DNA of 51,262 bases. Origin: Mammaliicoccus stepanovicii. Lineage in GTDB: Bacteria > Bacillota > Bacilli > Staphylococcales > Staphylococcaceae. Position 1 is the stretch's first letter, and every line of letters begins with the position of its first letter. Under the pieces are notes generated by a model. It had not been told where the DNA came from, ran no database searches, and saw only the letters and a list, made by a program, of their open reading frames with translations. Of the stretch, positions 34,893 to 42,514 are shown piece after piece. Position numbers and translations under genes: made by a program. The DNA is taken from positions 1-51,262 of the forward strand of contig NZ_PPQZ01000054.1 of assembly GCF_002902525.1 (NCBI RefSeq). Direction: 5' to 3'.

Positions 34893-35439
34893 TTTCTGCA
34901 TATTGATCATTCGTAATGGCATACGTAATATCATCTACAATTTGGTCTTTGTGCACCCTATTTTTAGGGAGAATGCCTATTTGTTTCATGCCTAGTCTTT
35001 GCATGACTTTTCCTGATTTAGGGTTAATTGTACTATGTCTAGCATATATTTGATTTAACTTCATTTCTTGAAAAGCAAATTCAAGAATTTTATTTCCCGC
35101 TTCTGTCATATAACCTTGTCCAGAATATTTTTGATTCATAGCATAACCTAGTTCAGCTTTTTTATCATGCTCTTCAACTCTTATATCAATCGTACCAATT
35201 AATTTGTCTTCTTCTTTTAATATTATGCCGTATTTGCCTAACGGTGCAGCCATATAGAATCTAGCAATGACTTTTCTTGTCTCGTCGGTTGTAGGATGTG
35301 CTGGAAAGACATGAGCCGTATTCTCTAAATCAGACGCATATTCAAATAAAGCGTCTACATCTTCTAACCTTACAGGTCTTAATTTCAATCGCTCTGTTTC
35401 TAAGTATTGATTTTCTGCTAATGCTACAATGATATCCAT
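34873..35439 (-). CDS. GNAT-family acetyltransferase (RimJ/RimL-like)
   Basis: A 188-residue N-acetyltransferase. It has LETERLKLRPVRLEDVDALFEYASD at the N-terminus and the acetyl-CoA site near NQKYSGQGYMTEAGNKILEFAF (about 107-128), ending with the NPKSGKVMQRLGM helix. RimL-type members acetylate ribosomal protein N-termini or small amines; the target here is unknown. It follows the ROK kinase gene by 18 bp on the same strand and is probably co-transcribed with it. Confidence 0.82.
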   Translation of the reverse strand: MDIIVALAENQYLETERLKLRPVRLEDVDALFEYASDLENTAHVFPAHPTTDETRKVIARFYMAAPLGKYGIILKEEDKLIGTIDIRVEEHDKKAELGYAMNQKYSGQGYMTEAGNKILEFAFQEMKLNQIYARHSTINPKSGKVMQRLGMKQIGILPKNRVHKDQIVDDITYAITNDQYAEIKKAAD

Positions 35440-35457
35440 CTAAATCACCAACTTTTA

Positions 35458-36321
35458 TTATTTATGTTCTTCTTTAGCCAATGCTAAGCATCCTATAATA
35501 CCTTGCTTATCTTCCAAACTCGGTTCAGCAATGTATTGATCTATTGGAGGTAAATTTATATAACTATTATTAATTTCTACAAATTGATCCCGAATTTTAT
35601 CGAGCAGATGATGTTGATGCATTACACCTCCACCTAAGATGATTAATTCAGGTGATAGCAATAAAGTCGTATTAAAAGCAGCTTGTGCTATATAATATGC
35701 AATGATATCCCATACTTCATCATCTTCTTGAATAAATTTGCCTTCTGTTCCTACTCTTTTCTCAATTGCTGGACCAGATGCCATGCCTTCTAGACAGTTT
35801 TGATGATATGGACAACTTCCTTCAAATTGATCATCTTTATGCAATGAAATGTTCATATGACCCATTTCTGGATGACTCAGGCCTTCAACAAATCTTCCTT
35901 TTAACATCGCTCCTCCACCAATACCCGTTCCAATTGTATAATATACTGCAGAGTCTACATTTTTAGCGATTCCAGCTTTATATTCACCGTATAATGAAGC
36001 ATTCACGTCTGTTGTAAAAGCAATAGGAACATCATAGTACGCTTTCAAAGTTCCTACAAAATCAAAATTTTTCCAAGCTGTTTTAGGTGTTGACGTGATA
36101 AAACCATATGTCTTCGATTCCTTGTTAATATCGATTGGTCCAAATGAACCTATTCCAATTGTTAATATTTCATATTTATCAAAGAATGATTGAACTTTTA
36201 CCATTGTTTCTTCTGGTGTAGTTGTTGGTATAGTTATCGTTTCAATAATGTTTAATTGTGCATCTCCAATCGCGCACACAAACTTCGTTCCACCCGCTTC
36301 AATTGCGCCATATAATGCCAC
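35458..36321 (-). CDS. ROK-family fructokinase
   Basis: A 287-residue sugar kinase that phosphorylates fructose or a similar hexose. It has GAIEAGGTKFVC (ATP phosphate site, about 4-15), the TDVNASLYGEY region with the catalytic Asp, TIGTGIGGGAML (about 128-139) and the ROK zinc motif with HPEMGH and CPYHQNCLEG (about 155-180). The GTG at 36321 is preferred because AAGAAGG lies 8 nt upstream; the in-frame GTG three codons earlier overlaps that site. It lies between corA (48 bp upstream) and the acetyltransferase gene. No sugar transporter is adjacent. Confidence 0.83.
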   Translation of the reverse strand: MALYGAIEAGGTKFVCAIGDAQLNIIETITIPTTTPEETMVKVQSFFDKYEILTIGIGSFGPIDINKESKTYGFITSTPKTAWKNFDFVGTLKAYYDVPIAFTTDVNASLYGEYKAGIAKNVDSAVYYTIGTGIGGGAMLKGRFVEGLSHPEMGHMNISLHKDDQFEGSCPYHQNCLEGMASGPAIEKRVGTEGKFIQEDDEVWDIIAYYIAQAAFNTTLLLSPELIILGGGVMHQHHLLDKIRDQFVEINNSYINLPPIDQYIAEPSLEDKQGIIGCLALAKEEHK

Positions 36322-36369
36322 TTTAAGCACCTTCTTTTCAATATTTATAAAAATCTTTCATGAATATGT

Positions 36370-37314
36370 TTAGAACCATTTTTTGCGTTTGAAAAATACC
36401 ATCATGATTAAGGCAATAATTAACATGACGACCAGTACAATATAGTATCCATCATGCCATTGTAATTCTGGCATATTCGTAAAATTCATACCATAAATTC
36501 CGGCAATAAGCGTTAAAGGCATAAATACAACAGAATAAATCGTTAAAATTTTCATAATGTTATTCATCTTAAATGAATTTAACGATATATAATTATCTCG
36601 TATATCACTCGTCATTTCTCTCGATGAGTCTACCATTTCCATTTGTTTCATCAGATGATCATTTATATGTGTGATATAGAACAATTGTTGCTCATTGAGA
36701 TGTAATACTTTACCCTCTCTAATACGATATACTAAGTCTCTCATAGGTTGTACCGTTCGTTTAATCAATAGTAGTTCTTGCCTTAAATCAAATGTGTCAT
36801 CTATCAATGCTTTAGTCGATATATCTACATTATGTCTATTTTCAAAGTTAAATACTTTATCTTCAATATCATAAATAAACGGAAAATAATTATCTACAAT
36901 TTCATCTAAAATATTTAATAGTATATCTTTCGGTTCAACATAATCCGAAGGTTCCTTTACAAATTTACGTATCATCGTATCAATTTCTTCAAATCGTTCT
37001 TTATGAAATGTCACAATAAAGTCGTCTCCAATAAAAACATCCAGTTCTTCAGACTCTAAAGTTTCTAAATCTAATGCTTGTAATACTAAAAATTGGTATC
37101 CATCATATTGTTTAAATTTCGGTCTTTGTTGTACTAAAGTAGCATCTTCTATAGAAAGTGCATGAAAATCAAAGTAATCAACTAATATTTTAGATTCTTC
37201 TTTAGTTGGTTCATTCATATCTACCCAAATCCATTTTTTATCTTCAGTAATATCATATGGTGTCGTCGTTTCTTTTACTTCATTGTATTCATTTACATAA
37301 TATGTTTTTATCAT
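36370..37314 (-). CDS. corA: CorA-family magnesium/divalent metal channel
   Basis: A 314-residue protein with a long cytoplasmic domain and two C-terminal helices (about 255-275 and 288-308) joined by the signature GIYGMNF, which forms the Mg2+ pore filter. The basic tail MMVFFKRKKWF is typical. The ATG at 37314 (MIKTYYVNEY) is chosen because GGTGAG lies before it; the upstream in-frame ATG lacks a ribosome site. First of three co-directional genes. Confidence 0.88.
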   Translation of the reverse strand: MIKTYYVNEYNEVKETTTPYDITEDKKWIWVDMNEPTKEESKILVDYFDFHALSIEDATLVQQRPKFKQYDGYQFLVLQALDLETLESEELDVFIGDDFIVTFHKERFEEIDTMIRKFVKEPSDYVEPKDILLNILDEIVDNYFPFIYDIEDKVFNFENRHNVDISTKALIDDTFDLRQELLLIKRTVQPMRDLVYRIREGKVLHLNEQQLFYITHINDHLMKQMEMVDSSREMTSDIRDNYISLNSFKMNNIMKILTIYSVVFMPLTLIAGIYGMNFTNMPELQWHDGYYIVLVVMLIIALIMMVFFKRKKWF

Positions 37315-37354
37315 TTTTCTCACCATTTATTTTTTGTTAATACCATTATACAAT

Positions 37355-37387
37355 AAAATGCAGTGAACAATTCGTCCACTGCTGTTT
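37355..37387 (-). terminator. weak terminator after the SDR gene
   Basis: GCAGTG (37360-37365) and CACTGC (37377-37382) pair, with partly matching A- and T-runs outside. On the minus strand it follows the SDR gene. Confidence 0.5.
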
Positions 37388-37417
37388 TAATACTTACTTT
37401 CTTGTAAATATGTCTTA

Positions 37418-38275
37418 TTAAGTCCGTGACATAAATTGATTTAATTGCAATGCTTCTAATGTCTCTCTAATCATTCTCTTCCTATCAAAGTAATTTAAAC
37501 CATATGATTCAATTGCTTTCCTCTTACCTTTATATACATATTCACCACGATAAAGTCGTCCTTCTCTGGCAACTTTAATCGTAGATAATGCACCTTCTTT
37601 AGGAGAAATAAACAATGGATCTAACAACTTATATATAGCATCGCCTATCGTCTTATTATATTTAGTTTTTCCTAAATTTGTTGATACTGCACCAGGGTGA
37701 ATTGCAGCTACATTCAATCCCATCTTGCTAAACTGTTCATTTAATTCTTGCATAAAATATAATGTCGCAAGTTTGGACCTAGCATATGCTTTCATTGGAT
37801 TATATGTTAAAGGATATTCAAAATTCCGATTCCCAACACTTGTGAATTTGTATGCTCCAGACGAAACAATAATAATTTGCTTGTCTGCACTTTTCATTAT
37901 TAAATCAAATAACAAATGCGTCAACAAGAAGTGACCTAAATAATTTGTTCCAAACATAAGCTCATACCCATCTTCAGTTCGTTGTCTAGTTAATGAAAAG
38001 ACACCTGCATTATTAATAAGACAGTCTACATACTTATATTCTGTCATAAGTTCAGTAGCCGCCTTCATCACGCTTGCTAAATCTGATAAGTCACACTTTA
38101 TGATTGCTACTTGTTTATTAGGATATTCTGATAATATTTGATTTTTCACAGTGTTACCTTTAGCAAAGTTACGACATAATAATATGATAATGTCGTAATC
38201 TTGTGCTAGTTCTGTCACAGTGTATTTCCCTATTCCTGATGTAGGTCCTGTAATAGCAAGTATCTTTTCAGACAT
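37418..38275 (-). CDS. short-chain dehydrogenase/reductase
   Basis: A 285-residue NAD(P)-dependent oxidoreductase with TGPTSGIG (about 9-16), NNAG (about 89-92), the catalytic Ser region IIIVSSGAYK and YARSK (about 161-165, catalytic Tyr and Lys). It resembles the retinol-dehydrogenase/WWOX-like SDR branch; the substrate is not known. AAAGGAG precedes the ATG. It lies 34 bp after the PTS IIA gene on the same strand and could be the last gene of that operon, or unrelated. Confidence 0.8.
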   Translation of the reverse strand: MSEKILAITGPTSGIGKYTVTELAQDYDIIILLCRNFAKGNTVKNQILSEYPNKQVAIIKCDLSDLASVMKAATELMTEYKYVDCLINNAGVFSLTRQRTEDGYELMFGTNYLGHFLLTHLLFDLIMKSADKQIIIVSSGAYKFTSVGNRNFEYPLTYNPMKAYARSKLATLYFMQELNEQFSKMGLNVAAIHPGAVSTNLGKTKYNKTIGDAIYKLLDPLFISPKEGALSTIKVAREGRLYRGEYVYKGKRKAIESYGLNYFDRKRMIRETLEALQLNQFMSRT

Positions 38276-38309
38276 GACGTATACTCCTTTATCTCATCCA
38301 TATTTCAAT

Positions 38310-38624
38310 TTAATTATTTTTATAATGCTTATGAATATAAATCAATTCCTTTGCCATTTCTTTAATTATTTCACTAGACATAAGTTGATCTTCTGCATGA
38401 ACAAGCAATAAATTCATAGGTATACTTTCACCTTTAGCTTCTTCTTGTATTAAATCTTTATGTACTTTATGTCCATCTATTAAATATTGATTACCTTCTT
38501 TCAAAAGGTTGTCTGCATCTGTATAGTTGCCTTCTTTACTTTTACTTATAGCTTCCATAAACGTACTTTTAGCCATGCCTACATTAGAAATAATTTGAAA
38601 TGCGATTTGTTCATATTTCTCCAT
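38310..38624 (-). CDS. PTS lactose/cellobiose-family IIA protein
   Basis: A 104-residue three-helix phosphocarrier. The phosphorylated His lies in LLLVHAEDQLM (about 76). It takes phosphate from HPr and hands it to the IIB Cys. AAGGTG precedes the ATG. It follows the IIB gene by 9 bp. The matching IIC membrane component is transcribed divergently from 40144. Confidence 0.87.
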   Translation of the reverse strand: MEKYEQIAFQIISNVGMAKSTFMEAISKSKEGNYTDADNLLKEGNQYLIDGHKVHKDLIQEEAKGESIPMNLLLVHAEDQLMSSEIIKEMAKELIYIHKHYKNN

Positions 38625-38633
38625 ATTATCACC

Positions 38634-38936
38634 TTATTCCATTAAACTTTCTGCTTGTCTCAATACACCTTCACCATCCATCATGCCATATTGCTGCATA
38701 TTTATAACGTCAACTGGTACTTTCCCTTGTGCTACTTTCTCAACTTGAGCTTTTTGAAAACGTACTTGTGGACCTAATAATATAACATTTACTTCATCTA
38801 TTTTTGTTTCTGCTTCAGACAATGCTAATGCTTCAACTTCATAATCTTTGTTTTCCTTCTGTGCTACTTCTTGCATTTTTTTTACTAACATACTTGTAGA
38901 CATACCTGCTGAACAAACTAATAATATTTTCTTCAT
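38634..38936 (-). CDS. PTS lactose/cellobiose-family IIB protein
   Basis: A 100-residue IIB domain with phosphocysteine in the loop LVCSAGMSTSMLVKKM (Cys about 8), the standard CelA/ChbB signature. AAGGGGA lies in the end of the upstream DUF871 gene, whose stop codon is only 2 bp before this ATG, so translation is coupled. It phosphorylates the sugar as it passes through the IIC protein. Confidence 0.9.
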   Translation of the reverse strand: MKKILLVCSAGMSTSMLVKKMQEVAQKENKDYEVEALALSEAETKIDEVNVILLGPQVRFQKAQVEKVAQGKVPVDVINMQQYGMMDGEGVLRQAESLME

Positions 38937-38938
38937 TA

Positions 38939-40033
38939 TTATTTCCCCTTTTTATTAAATTTAAAGATTTCCCATGGCTTAAGATAATCAAGTAACTGTA
39001 CATCATGATGTACAATTTTTCCAACTACGTTGACTTTCCCAGTATTAATCATAGGTTTTAAAGCAATTTGAAGCTCCCCTTTATATTGACCATATTCTTC
39101 ATTATCTATCAATACATCTCCTCTCTTAATCGCAACTGTATCGTGAGGTGGAAATGATTCATCTTTATATTTAACTCTACTTTGAGTTGAGCGTACGATA
39201 TAATCACTTACATCTCCTCTATAAAAATGAGGCTCCTCAAGTACTATCTTTCTTTCTAAATCCGTAATATTTTCATCTAAGTTTATATCAAAAGTCAGCG
39301 ATTCATTCTTCAAACGATTTAAGGATTCTAATTCTTCATCTGATGGGTAACAATTACTTATAATAACGTCGTCTATCAATCCAGTTGACCATAAATATTT
39401 TGCTTGAGTTGTAACGGGCATACCTCTATGCTGTTCTAACGTAGGTAATCCTTCCGTAATTGGCCACGGTCCAAATTCTGCTTTTTCACTTGAAACAAAT
39501 GCTGCAGTTCTCAGTCCATATTTCTTATATTTTTTACTTCCTTCTATGAAGAAGTCCTCTGAAATACCGGCATATCGGTGTGGATAAAAATTATGACATC
39601 CTACTAATTGATCTCTATTCGGTTCAAAATCAATGACATTATCTAAATAGTGATTCATGACACTCATATTTAACTCTATTTTTATTCCATACTGATTATA
39701 TGTCATATCACTCGTTTCTTTCGCCCCGACACCTTCATCTAATCGGATACCATCTATTCCAAGTTTATGAAAGAATGATAAATCATGATGTTCAATGTTC
39801 AACAGTTTAAAAGTTCTCGGTGCGACATCAATAAATATTTCATATCGATATTTTTTAGCGTGCTTTATTATGCTCTCGATAGATGGCAAGATTGATTCTT
39901 TATTATCTTCGGTAAGTTGTAATAAATTTGTAAAGATTCTTGTGAATCCATATTTACTTGCTCTTTCTATGTAAGCTTTATCTTCTGTTTCTGTAGATTT
40001 TCCCGGATATATTGAAATACCAAGTTGTTTCAT
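38939..40033 (-). CDS. DUF871 glycosidase, MupG-like (6-phospho-N-acetylmuramidase family)
   Basis: A 364-residue cytosolic TIM-barrel protein with a C-terminal cyclophilin-like domain. The characteristic start LGISIYPGKST, GIRLDEG, the NFYPHRYAG motif (about 170) and the late VGKIVHHD region define DUF871. S. aureus MupG of this family splits MurNAc-6-phosphate-GlcNAc after PTS uptake. Here the gene is fused by position to a lactose/cellobiose-type PTS, so it may hydrolyse a different phosphodisaccharide. The ATG at 40033 (MKQLGISIY) follows GAGGGG closely and is preferred over the upstream in-frame ATG. It heads the DUF871-IIB-IIA unit. Confidence 0.8.
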   Translation of the reverse strand: MKQLGISIYPGKSTETEDKAYIERASKYGFTRIFTNLLQLTEDNKESILPSIESIIKHAKKYRYEIFIDVAPRTFKLLNIEHHDLSFFHKLGIDGIRLDEGVGAKETSDMTYNQYGIKIELNMSVMNHYLDNVIDFEPNRDQLVGCHNFYPHRYAGISEDFFIEGSKKYKKYGLRTAAFVSSEKAEFGPWPITEGLPTLEQHRGMPVTTQAKYLWSTGLIDDVIISNCYPSDEELESLNRLKNESLTFDINLDENITDLERKIVLEEPHFYRGDVSDYIVRSTQSRVKYKDESFPPHDTVAIKRGDVLIDNEEYGQYKGELQIALKPMINTGKVNVVGKIVHHDVQLLDYLKPWEIFKFNKKGK

Positions 40034-40095
40034 CGTTAATCCCCTCATTTCTTAAATAATTTTTTTATTATTTTGAATAATTTAACTATTTGGTT

Positions 40096-40125
40096 TATAC
40101 TATAACACAATTGTAACGCTTACAA
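40096..40125. promoter_or_regulatory. divergent PTS control region with a 15-bp palindrome
   Basis: TTGTAACGCTTACAA (40111-40125) is a palindrome (TTGTAA/TTACAA) with a 3-bp centre. It lies right after TATACT (40096-40101), the likely -10 for the IIC gene, and near the -35 region for the opposite operon. One repressor could therefore control both. It is near but not equal to a cre site, since the central CG is misplaced. No regulator gene is adjacent; RpiR, GntR or LacI-type proteins are possible. Confidence 0.5.
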
Positions 40126-40143
40126 ACAAAGGGGGAATAAATT

Positions 40144-41445
40144 TTGAATAACTTTGCAACGTGGTTAGAAAACAAACTTTCTGGCCCGATGACCAAGCTT
40201 TCAAATCAACGGCATTTACTTGCAATACGGGACGGGGTTATTTCTGCACTTCCATTTATTATTTTCGGTTCGTTTTTCTTAATATTTGCGACGCCACCAT
40301 TGCCAGAATCATGGGCAATTACGAAATGGGCAACCGAGCATGCTGAAGAAATATTAGTACCTTATAGAATGACAATGTTTATAATGAGTTTGTATATTGT
40401 TTTTGGTATTGGATATAATTTAGCCAAATCCTATAATTTAGATCCACTCTCAGCAGGACAACTTTCAACTGCAGCATTCTTATTAACGATAGCACCAACC
40501 ATGGACAAGAAATTAGGATTTGTTTTACCTATGACGAATCTAGGTGGTCATGGACTATTCGTTGCGATGTTTGTCGCTATATTCTCGGTTGAAATTTATA
40601 GGTTATGTAAAAATAAGAACATCACCATTAAGATGCCACCACAAGTACCACCTTCCGTTAGTCGTTCATTTGAGTCCCTAATCCCAGTAGTTTTTGTGCT
40701 TGGATTTATGACTGTCATTACCGTTATATTCCAATTAGACTTACATACGCTTGTCGATAAAATTGTGGGTCCTCTCGTATTTGCTGGTGATACATTGCCA
40801 GGCGTGTTAGTGCCAGTATTTTTAACTACTTTCTTCTGGGCATTCGGTATACATGGTATGTCAATTGTCGGTACAATAGAACGCCCATTATGGGAAGTCT
40901 ATTTAGCTAAAAATGCTGAGGCACATGCAGCGGGAGAATCATTACCACATATTGCACCGGAGACTTTCTTCCAATGGTTCGTATGGATTGGCGGTGCTGG
41001 TGCAACATTAGGTCTCGTTATATGTATATTATTATTTGCAAAATCACAATTTCTCAAAAAATTTGGTAAAGCAGTTTCAATCCCTTCATTATTTAATATT
41101 AATGAACCTGTAATTTTCGGCTTGCCAATCGTGTTAAATCCAATAATGGTGATACCATTTATCTTAATACCCATTGTACTTACAATCATTACGTATATCG
41201 CGACTATACTTGGTTTTGTTAATGCTACTAGCGTTATGGCTCCGTGGACCTTACCGGCTCCTATAGGCGCATATTTAGCTACTGGAGGGGATTGGAGAGC
41301 TATCGTATTAGTTCTTATCAATATTACCGTTTCAGTAATTATTTACTTCCCGTTCTTCAAAATTTATGATCGTAAAATGGTCCTTGAAGAAAGTGGAGAA
41401 TCTAAAGAACAAATCGAAGAAGACATGAAACAAGATATATCATGA
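40144..41445 (+). CDS. PTS lactose/cellobiose-family IIC permease
   Basis: A 433-residue membrane component (CelB/ChbC type, about 10 helices) that binds and translocates the sugar. Family features are the N-terminal LSNQRHLLAIRDGVISALPFIIFGSFFLI (about 20-48), FGIHGMSIVG (about 238), SIPSLFNINEPVIFGLPIVLNP (about 313-334) and the long polar tail. The start is TTG at 40144, with GGGGGA 9-10 nt upstream. It diverges from the DUF871-IIB-IIA operon, with the palindrome at 40111-40125 between them. Confidence 0.88.
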   Translation: MNNFATWLENKLSGPMTKLSNQRHLLAIRDGVISALPFIIFGSFFLIFATPPLPESWAITKWATEHAEEILVPYRMTMFIMSLYIVFGIGYNLAKSYNLDPLSAGQLSTAAFLLTIAPTMDKKLGFVLPMTNLGGHGLFVAMFVAIFSVEIYRLCKNKNITIKMPPQVPPSVSRSFESLIPVVFVLGFMTVITVIFQLDLHTLVDKIVGPLVFAGDTLPGVLVPVFLTTFFWAFGIHGMSIVGTIERPLWEVYLAKNAEAHAAGESLPHIAPETFFQWFVWIGGAGATLGLVICILLFAKSQFLKKFGKAVSIPSLFNINEPVIFGLPIVLNPIMVIPFILIPIVLTIITYIATILGFVNATSVMAPWTLPAPIGAYLATGGDWRAIVLVLINITVSVIIYFPFFKIYDRKMVLEESGESKEQIEEDMKQDIS

Positions 41446-41574
41446 TGTTATTTACGATTCAAACATGAGGTTGAGGATTCGTTTATTTCTTGCCTTATCA
41501 AAACGAGAAAATCATGATTCTACAACATTTATAGTTAAACTTTGGTACAACTTTTGATAGGTATTACAAAGTCT

Positions 41575-41820
41575 TGGATTAACTCAGTAGTTATTCCATA
41601 AGATGGGGCATGTCTTGGATTAACTCTTCAGTTATTCCACGATATGGGTAATGTCTTGGATTAACTCAATAGTTATTCCATAAGATGAGGCATGTCTTGG
41701 ATTAACTCAATAGTTATTCCATAAGATGAGGCATGTCTTGGATTAACTCGTCAGTTATTCCATAAGATGAGGCATGTCTTGGATTAACTCAGTAATTATT
41801 CCATAAGATGAGACATATCC
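41575..41820. repeat. tandem repeat array 2: six 41-bp units with the same 24-bp palindrome
   Basis: TGGATTAACT-N4-AGTTATTCCA starts at 41575, 41616, 41657, 41698, 41739 and 41780, exactly every 41 bp. Loops are CAGT, CTTC, CAAT, CAAT, CGTC and CAGT (the last with AATTATTCCA). The 17-nt spacers are TAAGATGAGGCATGTCT or close variants, unlike those of array 1. Palindrome, orientation, loop length and period are the same as in array 1 at 13143-13440. No protein-coding frame crosses the array. Confidence 0.9.
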
Positions 41821-41854
41821 TACATAAGCATGCACGAACAAAATCGTAAGCTAT

Positions 41855-41905
41855 AAAAAACACCTCATTTTTTACTGAATAAATCAGCAATATGAGATGT
41901 TTTTT
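41855..41905. terminator. terminator between converging genes
   Basis: AAAAAACACCTCAT (41855-41868) pairs with ATGAGATGTTTTTT (41892-41905) with one mismatch, plus an inner CTGA/TCAG stem. T-runs lie on both sides. Confidence 0.75.
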
Positions 41906-42017
41906 AATTTGTTTTAAACTATTGTTTCATTATCATATCTCTATAAATAATTTCTACATTTATTAATGTCTACTTTGAAGGAGATATATCTAACATCTCC
42001 TCTGACTCTTTTCGTGG

Positions 42018-42500
42018 TTATATTAAGATATCAATAAAGAACCATATTACCATAACAACCATAATGAATGCTTTTGCAATCGAACTTGTTAAGAATCCAA
42101 GTAATGAACCCAAACTTGCATTTAGAGCTGAAGGTAAATTGTTTTTTTGAACCATTTCTGTAATCAATACTAATACAAATGGGACAATGATGATACCAAA
42201 CGGTGGGAATACGAAACACCCAATTAGTACACCAATTGCAGCTACTAATTCCCCAGTTTTTGAACCACCAAATTTTTTAACGAAATAACTATTCATTATA
42301 ATATCTGAAAGTATCATGAAGACTGTAAATAAAATCATGACCGTCCAGAATACCCAAGATAATTTTGAAGCATCAATTGCAAAATGATAAATGAAAAATC
42401 CAATCCATAAAAATAATACAGACGGAATGATTGGTTTAATAAGCCCAATAAACGCTACAACAAACATGATGATAATAAGAAACCAACTAATAGCTGACAT
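42018..42500 (-). CDS. DUF456 membrane protein
   Basis: A 160-residue integral membrane protein with four to five helices and the DUF456 core DIIMNSYFVKKFGGSKTGELVAAIGVLIGCFVFPPFG (about 65-101), including a GG-rich hairpin typical of the family. The function of DUF456 is unknown. It starts 14 bp after the MFS gene on the same strand and is probably co-transcribed with it. Confidence 0.78.
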   Translation of the reverse strand: MSAISWFLIIIMFVVAFIGLIKPIIPSVLFLWIGFFIYHFAIDASKLSWVFWTVMILFTVFMILSDIIMNSYFVKKFGGSKTGELVAAIGVLIGCFVFPPFGIIIVPFVLVLITEMVQKNNLPSALNASLGSLLGFLTSSIAKAFIMVVMVIWFFIDILI

Positions 42501-42514
42501 GATATACTCCTAAC

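Larger units (their letters stand above)
41446..42017. other. gene-free region carrying repeat array 2
   Basis: A 572-bp gap between converging genes. It contains one arm of the repeated hairpin element (AAAACGAGAAAATCA, 41500-41514, followed by TGATT but no full second arm), a degenerate leading repeat (41543-41568), array 2 (41575-41820) and a terminator (41855-41905). A 30-codon open frame from 41465 lacks a ribosome site and is not called. Confidence 0.7.

Noticed and set aside
40111-40125. cre site in the PTS control region
   Set aside because: TTGTAACGCTTACAA resembles cre, but the central CG spacing is wrong; better described as a separate palindrome.
41465-41557. 30-codon open frame before repeat array 2
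   Set aside because: No ribosome site, and it runs through the repeated hairpin arm; it is probably chance.
41575-41820. S. aureus STAR element
   Set aside because: No GGCCC-containing STAR consensus occurs in either array; the unit here is TGGATTAACT-N4-AGTTATTCCA.
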